Of a stretch of DNA of 64,000 nucleotides, positions 35,274-44,746 are shown in pieces; positions within the stretch are counted from its first letter, which is position 1; each line of letters begins with the position of its first letter. A model generated the notes under the pieces. That model was given only the letters and a program-made list of their open reading frames with translations, did not search any database and was not told the DNA's origin. The DNA comes from Croceivirga radicis (GTDB lineage Bacteria > Bacteroidota > Bacteroidia > Flavobacteriales > Flavobacteriaceae). Location of the stretch: the NCBI RefSeq assembly GCF_002072105.2, contig NZ_MTBC01000002.1, positions 1 through 64,000 on the forward strand. The letters run 5' to 3'. A program made the translations under genes and the position numbers.

Positions 35274-36545
35274 CTAATCGATAAAGTCAAAACCGCAATA
35301 GGGTACCAATACTTCCGGAATCCTAATACCGTTTTCAGTTTGATAATTTTCTAAAATACCTGCCAATACCCTAGGTAGAGCTAATGAACTGCCGTTTAGG
35401 GTATGTGCCAACTGCTTTTTGCCATTCTCGTCTTTAAAACGTAGTTTAAGACGATTAGCCTGATAGGTTTCAAAATTAGATACGGAACTAATTTCTAACC
35501 ATCTATCTTGTGCTGTGGAGAACACTTCAAAATCGTACGTTAACGCAGCGGTAAAACCTAAGTCGCCTCCACATAATCTTAATATACGGTAGGGTAGTTT
35601 AAGTTCGTTTAGTAGTTCTTTAATGTGATTGGTCATATCTTCTAAAGCAGCGTAACTAGTATCTGGGTGTTCTACCCTAACAATTTCTACTTTATCAAAC
35701 TGATGTAGTCTATTTAAACCTCTTACGTGGGCCCCATAACTACCGGCTTCTCTTCTAAAGCAGGGTGTGTATCCGGTGTATTTTATAGGGAAATCTTTTG
35801 CGTTTAAAATTTCGTCCCTAAAAATATTGGTAATTGGTACTTCTGCCGTTGGTATTAGGTACAAATCATCTTCACCTACATGATACATTTGTCCTTCCTT
35901 ATCTGGCAATTGACCGGTGCCAAAGCCAGAGGCCTCGTTCACTAGGTGTGGCACTTGGATCTCCGTATAGCCTGCAGCCGTGTTTTTATCTAAGAAATAT
36001 TGAATTAAAGCTCGCTGTAAACGAGCACCTTTTCCCTTGTAAATTGGAAATCCGGCTCCAGTGACTTTAACCCCCAATTCAAAATCGATGATGTCATATT
36101 TTTTAGCCAATTCCCAATGGGGTAGTGCACCTTCTACCAGACTAGGGATGTTACCTTCCCTAAAAATTTCCTCATTATCTTCATCGCTATTACCCGCAGG
36201 AACGCTACTATGCGGAACGTTGGGTAATTGATACAGCTCTTGTTGCAGGGCAGTAGCTATTATGGATAGTTGCTCGTTTAAGGTTTTGGATTGTTCTTTT
36301 AAAGTTGCCGTTTTTTCCTTTAATTCCTTGGCTTCCTCGGCTTTTCCACTTTTAAATAATATGCCAATTTCTTTGGAAAGTTTGTTGCTTTCTGCTAAGG
36401 TGTTGTCCAGTTCGGTTTGGGTAGCACGCCTTTGTTCATCTAGCTCTAGAATTTTATCTAGAATAGGTAGAGCCTCTAAATTTCTTTTCTTTAAGGCTTC
36501 TGCCAATGCTTCTTTCTGATTCCTTATTTCTTGAAGTTGCAACAT
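35274..36545 (-). CDS. serS: Seryl-tRNA synthetase
   Basis: A 423-residue class II synthetase that charges tRNA-Ser. It has the N-terminal coiled-coil arm (about 1-105: charged heptads such as LDELRRATQTELDNTLAESNK), class II motif 2 PCFRREAGSYG and motif 3 NGSSLALPRVLAGILENYQ near the end, and the TAEVPITN serine-binding region. Length is normal. Its terminator isolates it from the following DUF6607 operon. Confidence 0.97.
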   Translation of the reverse strand: MLQLQEIRNQKEALAEALKKRNLEALPILDKILELDEQRRATQTELDNTLAESNKLSKEIGILFKSGKAEEAKELKEKTATLKEQSKTLNEQLSIIATALQQELYQLPNVPHSSVPAGNSDEDNEEIFREGNIPSLVEGALPHWELAKKYDIIDFELGVKVTGAGFPIYKGKGARLQRALIQYFLDKNTAAGYTEIQVPHLVNEASGFGTGQLPDKEGQMYHVGEDDLYLIPTAEVPITNIFRDEILNAKDFPIKYTGYTPCFRREAGSYGAHVRGLNRLHQFDKVEIVRVEHPDTSYAALEDMTNHIKELLNELKLPYRILRLCGGDLGFTAALTYDFEVFSTAQDRWLEISSVSNFETYQANRLKLRFKDENGKKQLAHTLNGSSLALPRVLAGILENYQTENGIRIPEVLVPYCGFDFID

Positions 36546-36565
36546 CTAATTTGTTCTTTATGCTG

Positions 36566-36573
36566 CAAATTTA
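36566..36573 (-). promoter_or_regulatory. -7 promoter element of serS
   Basis: TAAATTTG on the minus strand fits TAnnTTTG and sits 20 bases before the serS start codon. Confidence 0.55.
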
Positions 36574-36662
36574 AGTTAATAGGCGAATTATTAAAGCATT
36601 TCTTTTGCTAATGAAAACTTATGACTAGCGTTTGCCAACCATAGAATTACTAATGCCAAGAT

Positions 36663-37994
36663 TTACTTTTTAGTCTTAGATGGGTAGGGTAAAACCCACG
36701 GATTGGGCTTTATATGATGCCATTTTACACTTGCTAGGTCCACTTTAGGGTCTATAAGCGGTGCGTATTCTCCTTGATTTACCTTGGCTTTAGAGGTTAC
36801 GTAAACAGCTATATCTTCACCTTTTTGGGCGTACTCTTTCTTTAGATGTTGGGCAAATTGCCAAGCAAAGTCGGGATAACAGGCAACCTTTCTTCGTTGT
36901 TTTTTAGTAAGGTAGTCGTTCATGTTAACGCGTGTACTTGCTTTGGTTTTTTTATTCACTACCCTAAAGCGAATTGTGCCCGCTCTACTTCTGAGCATCA
37001 TACGCCAACTTAATCGGTGGCCTTCTTCTGTCCATAAAACATCGCTACCAATAAAATGATGCCTAATCGGTAGGGCAATCTGTACTATTAGGTAGACCAG
37101 TATAGCTGCGGTTGTCCATTTTGCATGGGCGGGCAAGGTACCGGTAATTGGAACAGACCATTTTTTTTCCCGAAGAAATAAATTACGGATGGTTTTAGGT
37201 TCAAAAAAGAACAGGCAAAATGCTAAAGATAAATAGGGAAAAATACCAATTCTAAAGACGATGCTGTTAAATAAGTGAAAGAAAATAGCAGCTACAAAGG
37301 CAAATTTCCGTGTTCGTTTCCATAGTAATGCCGGTACAATAAGAAGGTCAAAAAATATACCAAAAAATGCAACGGATTTATGTACCCAGGTTTGTTGTAA
37401 AAATGCACCTACCAAGGCATAATCTTTTTTCCCTTTTAATAATAGTTCTACAAAACTAAAATCTAGCCAATCTGCATATAATTTGGCAACAGCTGCATAG
37501 GTATATACGATAAATAATTGGGCAATTATTAGCCATCTGCACCAATTGTACATCCATTCTTTTTTGGTGGTAGGCTTAATTCTTGAATCTAGTGAAAAAC
37601 TAGCTGCGGCTGGTAAAAATGCCATGATGTAGGCTAACAACATTAAAAGATAATAATGGTTGTTATAAGAGGTCTTTTGCATTAAATAAACCCCTGTCCA
37701 AAGTATGGCAAACCCTAAAGCGGCAAACCGGTACCGATAACCAAGCATGATCAAAATGCCAAAAATGCCCATTAGTGCAAAATAGATGTACATGCCGTTA
37801 CCGGGCAACGGCTGTAAAAATTCAAAACCAATAAAATTAAAGGTAAATTTAGGTTCTATTAAGGTTCGCCTTACCCAACCTGTGGCAATAGCGCCAAAAC
37901 TCTCTGCTGCAACTAAAATTCCATAAAACACCCTAAAAACCAAAAGTTGGGCATTATCTACTTTTTTGAACAAGAACTTATTAAGGTGTTCCAT
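36663..37994 (-). CDS. HTTM domain membrane protein (gamma-carboxylase-like)
   Basis: A 443-residue membrane protein of the HTTM (horizontally transferred transmembrane) family, related to vitamin K-dependent gamma-carboxylase. About eight hydrophobic segments fill residues 60-310: GYRYRFAALGFAILWTGVYLM, HYYLLMLLAYIMAFLPAA, WLIIAQLFIVYTYAAVAKL and FGIFFDLLIVPALLW. A soluble region with KHHFIGSDVLWTEEGHRLSWRMMLRSR follows. Bacterial HTTM proteins have no proven carboxylase activity. It overlaps the ribF stop by 14 bases on the same strand, so it is cotranscribed with it. Confidence 0.82.
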   Translation of the reverse strand: MEHLNKFLFKKVDNAQLLVFRVFYGILVAAESFGAIATGWVRRTLIEPKFTFNFIGFEFLQPLPGNGMYIYFALMGIFGILIMLGYRYRFAALGFAILWTGVYLMQKTSYNNHYYLLMLLAYIMAFLPAAASFSLDSRIKPTTKKEWMYNWCRWLIIAQLFIVYTYAAVAKLYADWLDFSFVELLLKGKKDYALVGAFLQQTWVHKSVAFFGIFFDLLIVPALLWKRTRKFAFVAAIFFHLFNSIVFRIGIFPYLSLAFCLFFFEPKTIRNLFLREKKWSVPITGTLPAHAKWTTAAILVYLIVQIALPIRHHFIGSDVLWTEEGHRLSWRMMLRSRAGTIRFRVVNKKTKASTRVNMNDYLTKKQRRKVACYPDFAWQFAQHLKKEYAQKGEDIAVYVTSKAKVNQGEYAPLIDPKVDLASVKWHHIKPNPWVLPYPSKTKK

Positions 37995-38916
37995 TCTCTA
38001 GATAGGCTAAGGAGGTAATTTTATCTTGTTCTAGTTGGGCAATCAACTTTTCTAGCGAGTCAAACTTCTTCTCGTTCCTTATTTTTTTAAGTAGGCGCAA
38101 TTGTAATTTTTGACCGTATAAATCTTGGTCTACACCAAAAAAATGAATCTCGATACTTTGCTGGGTTCCAGAAACGGTTGGGTTAAAGCCAATGTTCATC
38201 ATGCCATAAACCGTTTTTCCTGCCAATTCTGATTGGGCAATATAAACCCCATTTTGCGGTATAAGCTTGTAAGCTTCTTTTATCTGTAGGTTGGCCGTTG
38301 GAAATCCCATTTTTTTACCAATCCCCTTTCCTTTGACTATATGTCCCGTTAGTAAATACGGATAGCCCAAATAAGAGTTGGCTGTTTCAATATCTCCTTC
38401 ATTTAAGGCAGCTCTAATTTTTGTAGAACTTACAGAAACATCGGATATTTCTTGGGCAGGTATTTCTTCTACATCAAAATCGTACGTTTCGCCGTATAAT
38501 TTCAAGTCGTTTATATTGGCATTTCTATTCCTTCCAAATCTGTGGTCATATCCAATTACCACATTTTTTACCTTTAGTTGATTGGCCAAAACATCACGTA
38601 CAAATTCTAAAGCGGTAAGCCTAGAAAATTTTTGCGTAAATGGATGTACAATAAGGTAGTCTAGCCCTATTTCTTTTAAAATTTGCTCTTTTTCCTCTAA
38701 GGTATTTAGCAGTTTTATGTTGGCATCTTTTTGCAAGACCATTCTTGGATGCGGAAAAAAAGTAAGTACCAGAGACTTGGTGCCCGTACTTTTGGCATTA
38801 TTTATGAGGCGTTCTAAAATCTTACGATGACCAATATGAACCCCATCAAACGTACCAATGGTAATAGCCGTTCTGTTGCTGGTTGTAAATTCAAAAATAT
38901 CTTGGATTGCTTCCAC
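37981..38916 (-). CDS. ribF: Bifunctional riboflavin kinase / FAD synthetase
   Basis: A 311-residue RibF that converts riboflavin to FMN and FMN to FAD. The N-terminal nucleotidyltransferase domain has TIGTFDGVHIGHRKIL, FFPHP and VVIGYDHRFGRNRNAN. The C-terminal kinase domain has GKGIGKKMGFPTANL and NIGFNPT. Length and motifs are standard for bacterial RibF. It overlaps the HTTM gene by 14 bases and diverges from the metalloprotease gene. Confidence 0.96.
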   Translation of the reverse strand: MEAIQDIFEFTTSNRTAITIGTFDGVHIGHRKILERLINNAKSTGTKSLVLTFFPHPRMVLQKDANIKLLNTLEEKEQILKEIGLDYLIVHPFTQKFSRLTALEFVRDVLANQLKVKNVVIGYDHRFGRNRNANINDLKLYGETYDFDVEEIPAQEISDVSVSSTKIRAALNEGDIETANSYLGYPYLLTGHIVKGKGIGKKMGFPTANLQIKEAYKLIPQNGVYIAQSELAGKTVYGMMNIGFNPTVSGTQQSIEIHFFGVDQDLYGQKLQLRLLKKIRNEKKFDSLEKLIAQLEQDKITSLAYLENGTP

Positions 38917-38938
38917 AGAATAACAAATAAAAAAGGCT

Positions 38939-38946
38939 TACATTTG
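38939..38946 (+). promoter_or_regulatory. -7 promoter element of the metalloprotease gene
   Basis: TACATTTG fits TAnnTTTG, 24 bases upstream of the chosen ATG (38971). The open frame extends upstream to 38827, but that would overlap ribF and pass through the promoter. Confidence 0.5.
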
Positions 38947-38970
38947 ATAGCAATACGCCCCTTTTTCAGG

Positions 38971-41900
38971 ATGAGAGCTAAGTTACACCTTGTTTTATCA
39001 ATATCCATATTTTTTATTGTCTTTTCCGGATGGTCTCAAGATAATTATTGGAAACCTGCAGCAAATCAGTCAGTTGTACATACCGGTAAATTATTGGTAA
39101 AAACCCAGAACTACACCCTTAACGCACAAAAATTTGGTGCTGTGTTAAAGGAAGCCAACAATAAACGGCAATTGGTGTATCTGCCAATAGCCGGCCTAGG
39201 CACCAAATCTTTTATGGTTAAAGAGGCCAGTGTGCTGCATCCTAGTTTAGCAGCGCAATTTCCAGAAATAAAATCGTACCAAGCAGTAAGTGCGGATAAA
39301 AAGTATACGGCTAAAATTAGTTTTACCCCAAAAGGTGCAGATATAACCATTAGAGATAATAGTAGTGGTAAAACGCAAATAGTTGCATTAGATAAAAATA
39401 CGGGTACATATAAAAGCTATGAGCGTAATCTGGTGCCAAAAGCATTTGGTGCTTTTGTATGTAAAACGCCAGAAAGTTCTCCAAAACAAAGTGCTTACCA
39501 AGATATTCCCAGAAATCTAGTACAAGACCAAACCTTGCGTAAATTTAGAATTGCAGTTTCTGCTACAGGAGAATATACGGACCATCATGGAGGTACGGTA
39601 GCCGATGCTTTAGCAGCAATAAATGCTACTATTACAAGGGTAAATACCGTTTTTGAAAGGGATTTGGCTATTACTTTAGAAGTTATACCTAATACTACTG
39701 ATGTTATTTATACCAATGCGGATACCGATCCATATAATGGCAGCCTAAATGCTGAGGTTCAAGAAACCTTAACAACCATCATTGGGTCAGAAAATTATGA
39801 TGTAGGTCACTTATTTCATGATGCAAATCCTAGTGGAAATGCAGGCTCTATTGGAGCGGTTTGTAATGATAGTAGAAAGGGCAGTGCTTTTTCCGCAAGT
39901 TTTGAACCAGAAGGGGACCGGTTTGATTTGGATTATGTAGCGCATGAACTTGGACATCAGTTTGGTGCAAACCATACTTGGTCTTTTGAAAGTGAAGGTA
40001 CGGGAGTGCAAGTAGAGCCGGCCAGTGGTACAACCATAATGGCATACGCAGGTATTGTAGAAGGCGATAACGTGGCTGCCTTTGGGAGCGATTACTTTCA
40101 CCATGCAAGTATTGCTCAAATCACCAATTTTGTAGCTGGTTTAAGTTGTCAGCAAACCGTAAGTATTAGCAATACAGCACCAACCATAGCAGCGCAGGAA
40201 AATTATATTATACCTAGGAATACCCCTTTTAAATTGGAGTCGACAGCTACGGATGCGGAAGTAGATAATCTTACCTATGCCTGGGAACAAATAGATAATG
40301 GTGTGGTTACCACGCAATCTTTTGGACCAGAGAATACCTCAGGCGCTAACTTTAGGTCGGTGGCGCCAAGTGCCAATAACTATCGTTATTTTCCAAGAAT
40401 TACTAGAATCTTGGCAGGCCAATTAACACAAACATTGCCTACCGTAGATTCTGTCTGGGAAACGTTGTCTAGCGTAGAGCGCGATTTGAATTTTGCCGTA
40501 ACCGTGAGAGATAACAATCCGTTAGGGGGGCAGGTAGCTACAGATTCTGTTAACGTAAAGGTGGTTAATACACCAAGTGCTTTTGAGGTGGTGTCGCAAA
40601 GAACTAGGGTAGTCTATAATGCCGGCAGTGTACAAGAGGTGCGTTGGCAAGTGGCAGAAACTAATTTGGCGCCTATTAATACAGAATTTGTAGATATTTT
40701 TCTGTCAACAGATGGCGGTTTTAATTTTGATTTGGTCTTGGCAGAGAATTTGCCTAATACGGGTGTTGCAAAAGTACAATTACCAAGTACAAACACAGAA
40801 ATGGCAAGGATTATGGTCAAGGGAAAAGGTAACATCTTTTTTTCGGTAAACACAGCAAATTTTACTATTGCTTCTAGTCCTATAGTTTTGAAAACAGAAC
40901 AGCTTACCTACGAAGTCTGTAAGCCTAGTACGTTAACCATACCTTTTATTTTAGAGCTTAATGATGGTTTTGCCGAAACGGTAAATTTTTCGGCTGATCT
41001 ACCTAGTGGTATAACAGCGGTATTTACACCTGATAATAGTAATGTTGATGGAACTTCGGTAACGGTGGAATTAAATATTATTTCTTCTATTCCAGTTGGT
41101 ATATATGATGTTGAATTGATTGGCACGGCAAGTAGTAATGCTACTTCGGTACCACTTAGCCTAAATGTATTGGATGATGCCTTAGATGATATAACTCCAG
41201 AATCCCCGGCAGATGGAGCTATCAATATTGGTTTGGAACCAATATTAACTTGGGCAGACAACGATAATCATAGTTTTTATGAAGTAGAAATTGCCACGGA
41301 TAATGCTTTTGCCAACGTAGTTTATACCAGAACCGTAAATACAAATTCAGTTAATGTAGAGCGTTTAAGCGCAGAGACCACCTATTATTGGCGGGTAAGG
41401 CCAAACAATAGTTGCGCAGCCGGAACATTTAATTCGGGCAGTTCATTTACAACTACAGTGGTAAATTGTGATGCTTTTGACGCTCCTTGGTTGCCATTGG
41501 ATATTTCGCCAGAAACAGCATCCGTTGTGGAGTCCAAGATTACGTTTTTTCAAGATGCACCAATTGCAGATTTAAACGTAAACTTAGAATTGTCTCATAC
41601 ATATTTAGAAGACTTAATTATTAGTCTAACTTCACCGGCGGGCACTAAAGTATTTTTGGTTTCTAAAAACTGCGGCAACTTAAATAATATAGTAGCCACT
41701 TTTGATGATGATGGTGAAACCTTGGTGTGTGGTAATAACCCTGCTGTGAGTGGTATTGTAAAGCCCTTGGGAACGTTGGCCAGCTTTAATGGAGAAAGTT
41801 TGTTGGGCGAGTGGGTATTAAGAATTGAAGACACGGCTTCATCAGATGGAGGCCAATTGGAAGCGTTTTCTATTGATGCTTGTATAGAAGGTATTTTTAG

Positions 41901-42723
41901 GCCAGATGAGGATGGTGATGGGGTTTTTGATGATGGAGATGACCTTTGCTTAGGGACTCCTAAAGGAGCCTTGGTAGATGCCAATGGTTGTGCAATTAAT
42001 ACGTTTGAGGCCTCTAACTTTTCAATTGAGATTAATAGTGAATCTTGCCGTTCCAATGAGGATGGTAGCATAAACGTCGTGGTACAGAACACAAGCTTAT
42101 TGTATACGGCAACATTAAGTGGAAACAGTGGGGAGACGCAATTGGAATTTACCGAAAACGTAGTTTTTTCTAACCTATCTTCTGGAACGTATCAATTATG
42201 CTTAACCGCTACAGACGGTGTTTTAAACTACAGGGAAACTTGTTTTGATGTGGTAATTTCTGAGCCGCAGTCTTTAGAAATTTTGAACCAAACCTTAACC
42301 GAAGAAGGTTTTTTAAGCTTGGCGCTCTCAGGTTCGGAATTTTATAATATTGAAATTGATGGGGTAACGTATCAAACACAGGAGCATATTTTTGAAAAGC
42401 AATTAGGGGTTGGGGTCCATAACCTAAAAGTAAGTTCTTCATTAGCTTGTCAAGGCGTTTATGAACGTATACTGGTTGTGGCTGGTAATCCTACTTTAAT
42501 GGAAAACCCAGTTGTAAATACTGCAAGAATCCTTCTAGATTGGCCAGAAGATACGGTTCATGTTCGAGTTTTTGGAATGGACGGAAGCTTATTGTGGTCT
42601 GGTAAACAAACGGTAGCTGCCAATCAATTTCAAGTGCCCGTAAGCAATTTGGCCAGCGGTTTTTACTTGTTACAGATTCAGGGCGAAGTAAAAACGGAAA
42701 CCATAAAACTAATAAAACGATGA
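38971..42723 (+). CDS. T9SS-exported reprolysin-like metalloprotease with P-domain
   Basis: A 1250-residue exported zinc protease. I start it at the ATG at 38971, which begins a signal peptide (MRAKLHLVLSISIFFIVFSGWSQ). A propeptide (about 30-185) precedes the catalytic domain, whose zinc motif HELGHQFGANH lies at 325-335 with a Met-turn TIMAYAG. Fibronectin-type and Ig-like beta domains follow; a proprotein-convertase P-domain contains LELSHTYLEDLIISLTSPAGT and LGEWVLRIEDTA; the C-terminus is a T9SS sorting domain ending GFYLLQIQGEVKTETIKLIKR. It is expected on the cell surface or in the medium, degrading protein. Its stop overlaps the start of the downstream lipoprotein (ATGA). Confidence 0.9.
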   Translation: MRAKLHLVLSISIFFIVFSGWSQDNYWKPAANQSVVHTGKLLVKTQNYTLNAQKFGAVLKEANNKRQLVYLPIAGLGTKSFMVKEASVLHPSLAAQFPEIKSYQAVSADKKYTAKISFTPKGADITIRDNSSGKTQIVALDKNTGTYKSYERNLVPKAFGAFVCKTPESSPKQSAYQDIPRNLVQDQTLRKFRIAVSATGEYTDHHGGTVADALAAINATITRVNTVFERDLAITLEVIPNTTDVIYTNADTDPYNGSLNAEVQETLTTIIGSENYDVGHLFHDANPSGNAGSIGAVCNDSRKGSAFSASFEPEGDRFDLDYVAHELGHQFGANHTWSFESEGTGVQVEPASGTTIMAYAGIVEGDNVAAFGSDYFHHASIAQITNFVAGLSCQQTVSISNTAPTIAAQENYIIPRNTPFKLESTATDAEVDNLTYAWEQIDNGVVTTQSFGPENTSGANFRSVAPSANNYRYFPRITRILAGQLTQTLPTVDSVWETLSSVERDLNFAVTVRDNNPLGGQVATDSVNVKVVNTPSAFEVVSQRTRVVYNAGSVQEVRWQVAETNLAPINTEFVDIFLSTDGGFNFDLVLAENLPNTGVAKVQLPSTNTEMARIMVKGKGNIFFSVNTANFTIASSPIVLKTEQLTYEVCKPSTLTIPFILELNDGFAETVNFSADLPSGITAVFTPDNSNVDGTSVTVELNIISSIPVGIYDVELIGTASSNATSVPLSLNVLDDALDDITPESPADGAINIGLEPILTWADNDNHSFYEVEIATDNAFANVVYTRTVNTNSVNVERLSAETTYYWRVRPNNSCAAGTFNSGSSFTTTVVNCDAFDAPWLPLDISPETASVVESKITFFQDAPIADLNVNLELSHTYLEDLIISLTSPAGTKVFLVSKNCGNLNNIVATFDDDGETLVCGNNPAVSGIVKPLGTLASFNGESLLGEWVLRIEDTASSDGGQLEAFSIDACIEGIFRPDEDGDGVFDDGDDLCLGTPKGALVDANGCAINTFEASNFSIEINSESCRSNEDGSINVVVQNTSLLYTATLSGNSGETQLEFTENVVFSNLSSGTYQLCLTATDGVLNYRETCFDVVISEPQSLEILNQTLTEEGFLSLALSGSEFYNIEIDGVTYQTQEHIFEKQLGVGVHNLKVSSSLACQGVYERILVVAGNPTLMENPVVNTARILLDWPEDTVHVRVFGMDGSLLWSGKQTVAANQFQVPVSNLASGFYLLQIQGEVKTETIKLIKR

Positions 42724-43412
42724 TGGGTAAATTATTAGTTGCGTTTGTAGTGCTATCAGCAGTTTTTAGCTGTGGTAAAAATGATGATGGTCCTCCACCA
42801 GCTCCAGAGGCCGTGTTGCTTGTTTTTCCAGAACAGAATTCAGAATGTACTACGGGAGCGGTTATAAATGAAAATCAAACCCAAGTAACATTTTCTTGGC
42901 AAACATCTGCAAACACAGATGAGTACATACTTACGGTTATTAATCTAGAGACCAATAGTCCACAGGCCATAAGAACCAGAAATACTTCGGCTAGTGTGGC
43001 CATAGAAAAAGGTACTCCTTTTTCTTGGTCGGTGGTGTCTACCAATAGCAATAGTACAGAAACGGCTACTAGTGAAAATTGGCTATTTTATAATGCTGGT
43101 GCGCAAACAAATTATGCACCATTTCCTGCCCAAATACTAGCTCCCAAATCTGGTAGTACGGTATTTATGGATCAAGATGGCCAGGTGGTTTTGCAATGGT
43201 CCGGAACAGACGTGGAAGAAGATATTGAAACTTTTGAGGTTTATTTTTCAGCCACCAATCCACCGGAAGAATTAGTGCAGGTTTTAGATAATACAACCAG
43301 TAGTTTAAGCGTTTCCGTAGCTTCGGGCAATACGTATTATTGGCGTGTGGTTACTATAGATGCCCTGGGCAACACTTCTGATTCTGGAGTGTTCGATTTT
43401 AAAGTGTATTAG
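42720..43412 (+). CDS. Lipoprotein with fibronectin type III domains
   Basis: A 230-residue protein with a lipoprotein signal (lipobox ending VFSC, near residue 18) followed by a proline/aspartate-rich linker. Two fibronectin type III-like beta domains cover the rest: TFSWQTSANTDEYILTVIN with SWSVVSTNSN, and VVLQWSGTDVEEDIETFEVYF with YYWRVVTIDALGN. It is probably outer-membrane anchored, and could be surface exposed, although no SLE-like surface signal is recognisable. Its start overlaps the metalloprotease stop, so the two are translationally coupled, suggesting a retention or substrate-binding partner. Confidence 0.75.
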   Translation: MMGKLLVAFVVLSAVFSCGKNDDGPPPAPEAVLLVFPEQNSECTTGAVINENQTQVTFSWQTSANTDEYILTVINLETNSPQAIRTRNTSASVAIEKGTPFSWSVVSTNSNSTETATSENWLFYNAGAQTNYAPFPAQILAPKSGSTVFMDQDGQVVLQWSGTDVEEDIETFEVYFSATNPPEELVQVLDNTTSSLSVSVASGNTYYWRVVTIDALGNTSDSGVFDFKVY

Positions 43413-43416
43413 TAAA

Positions 43417-43983
43417 TTAAGTGTTGTTGTATTGGTTCATGGTGTTTTTAATACCAGCAAAAATAAAAGAACGAATTAAGTCCGTAGAACGTTGTAGCCG
43501 TTCTTTTAATAATGCATTTTCTTGAGCCGTCCACTTGCCCAATACAAAATCTACTTGCTTTCCTTTGGAATAGTTGGCTCCTACGCCAAAACGGAACCTT
43601 GGATAAGTTGTGGTATTTAGTATTTTTTGAATGTCTTTTAGGCCATTGTGTCCGCCATCGCTTCCTTTGCCTTTTAAACGAAGCGTGCCAAAATCCAAGT
43701 TTAAGTCGTCTGTAATTATCAATACATGGTCTAACGGAATATTTTCTTTGTCCATCCAATACTTCACTGCCTTTCCGCTTAAATTCATGTAGGTGTTGGG
43801 TTTTAAGCAAACAACGCTTTTTCCTTTGTGTTTAAAGCTTCCTACGGAACCTAATTTGTCAGACTCAAAAGAAAATTGCTCCTCTTCGGCCAAAGCATCT
43901 AGTATTTTAAAACCAATATTGTGTCTGGTATCGTCGTATTCTGTGCCTATGTTACCAAGGCCAACAACTAAAAACTTTTTCAT
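43417..43983 (-). CDS. pth: Peptidyl-tRNA hydrolase
   Basis: Pth rescues stalled peptidyl-tRNA by cleaving peptide from tRNA. The core begins MKKFLVVGLGNIGTEYDDTRHNIGF, whose His is catalytic, and continues with KPNTYMNLSGKAV and GGHNGLKDI. I start at the ATG at 43983 (188 residues). The open frame extends upstream to 44046, adding a basic segment MLKWLFKNRKEVSN; flavobacterial annotations sometimes include it. It follows a strong terminator, so it is independently transcribed from rplY. Confidence 0.95.
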   Translation of the reverse strand: MKKFLVVGLGNIGTEYDDTRHNIGFKILDALAEEEQFSFESDKLGSVGSFKHKGKSVVCLKPNTYMNLSGKAVKYWMDKENIPLDHVLIITDDLNLDFGTLRLKGKGSDGGHNGLKDIQKILNTTTYPRFRFGVGANYSKGKQVDFVLGKWTAQENALLKERLQRSTDLIRSFIFAGIKNTMNQYNNT

Positions 43984-44057
43984 GGGGTCTGTTTCTGTAA
44001 TTAGGTTAGAAACTTCTTTTCTGTTTTTAAACAACCATTTTAGCATGGTCTAAAAAT

Positions 44058-44094
44058 ACAAAAGCATCCTTTTGCAAAAAAAGGATGCTTTTGT
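44058..44094 (-). terminator. Terminator of the prs-rplY transcript
   Basis: A 16-base-pair inverted repeat, ACAAAAGCATCCTTTT and its complement, with a 5-base loop lies 17 bases past the rplY stop. On the minus strand it ends in a T-rich stretch. Confidence 0.85.
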
Positions 44095-44111
44095 TATTGG
44101 GTAGAAGTGGA

Positions 44112-44726
44112 TTAAGCTTCTGCAGCTTCGCCACCTTCTTCTTCGCCTTCTTCTTCGTCTTCATCAGAACCAACAGCAGCGTTTCTAGAGGCCTTAACCT
44201 GTACTACGGTAATGTTGTCTGGTTGCATGATGGTGTACTCATCTACTCTTAGGCTTTCAACGGCAATTTTACCACCAATTTTAAGTTTAGAGATATCTAC
44301 AACAATCTCGTCTGGTAATAAGTTAGGTAATGCTTTAACAGAAAGCTTACGGTTTCTGAACAACAATCTACCACCGTTTCTAACACCTGGAGAGTTACCT
44401 TCTAAACGAACTGGGATGTTCATTGTTACAGGTTTGTCATCAAACAACTGGAAGAAATCTATGTGCAAGATACTATCTGTTACTGGGTGGAACTGGATGT
44501 CTTGCAGTACTGCGTTTATAGACTGTCCGTTTTCCAACTCAATTACAGCGGTATACGCGTTAGGAGTGTACACCAACTCTTTGAACGATAGCTCTTCTGC
44601 TGAAAAGTGTATCGGTGATTCCCCTCCGTATATAACGCAAGGGACCTTTCCAGCATTACGTAGGGCTTTGGTTGCAACCTTGCCCACGCTTTCTCTTTGG
44701 GATCCTTTGATAGTAATTGACTTCAT
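44112..44726 (-). CDS. rplY: 50S ribosomal protein L25/Ctc family
   Basis: A 204-residue L25 of the long CTC/TL5 type, which binds 5S rRNA. The N-terminal L25 domain has [29 protein letters not shown]; the C-terminal TL5 domain (about 95-180) has [17 protein letters not shown]. It ends in a very acidic tail (about 185-204). It follows prs after 20 bases, so it is in the same transcript, and ends at a strong hairpin. Confidence 0.95.
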   Translation of the reverse strand: MKSITIKGSQRESVGKVATKALRNAGKVPCVIYGGESPIHFSAEELSFKELVYTPNAYTAVIELENGQSINAVLQDIQFHPVTDSILHIDFFQLFDDKPVTMNIPVRLEGNSPGVRNGGRLLFRNRKLSVKALPNLLPDEIVVDISKLKIGGKIAVESLRVDEYTIMQPDNITVVQVKASRNAAVGSDEDEEEGEEEGGEAAEA

Positions 44727-44746
44727 TTTATCTATTTATTAAAAAA

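Noticed and set aside
38827-38970. Upstream extension of the metalloprotease frame
   Set aside because: It would overlap ribF on the other strand, lie before the promoter and bury the signal peptide 49 residues inside.
41595-42092. 165-residue minus-strand frame within the metalloprotease gene
   Set aside because: It is serine- and proline-rich antisense of the P-domain region; the plus frame is continuous over 3.7 kb.
44212-44742. 176-residue plus-strand frame opposite rplY
   Set aside because: It overlaps rplY completely on the opposite strand, with no family features; rplY is certain.
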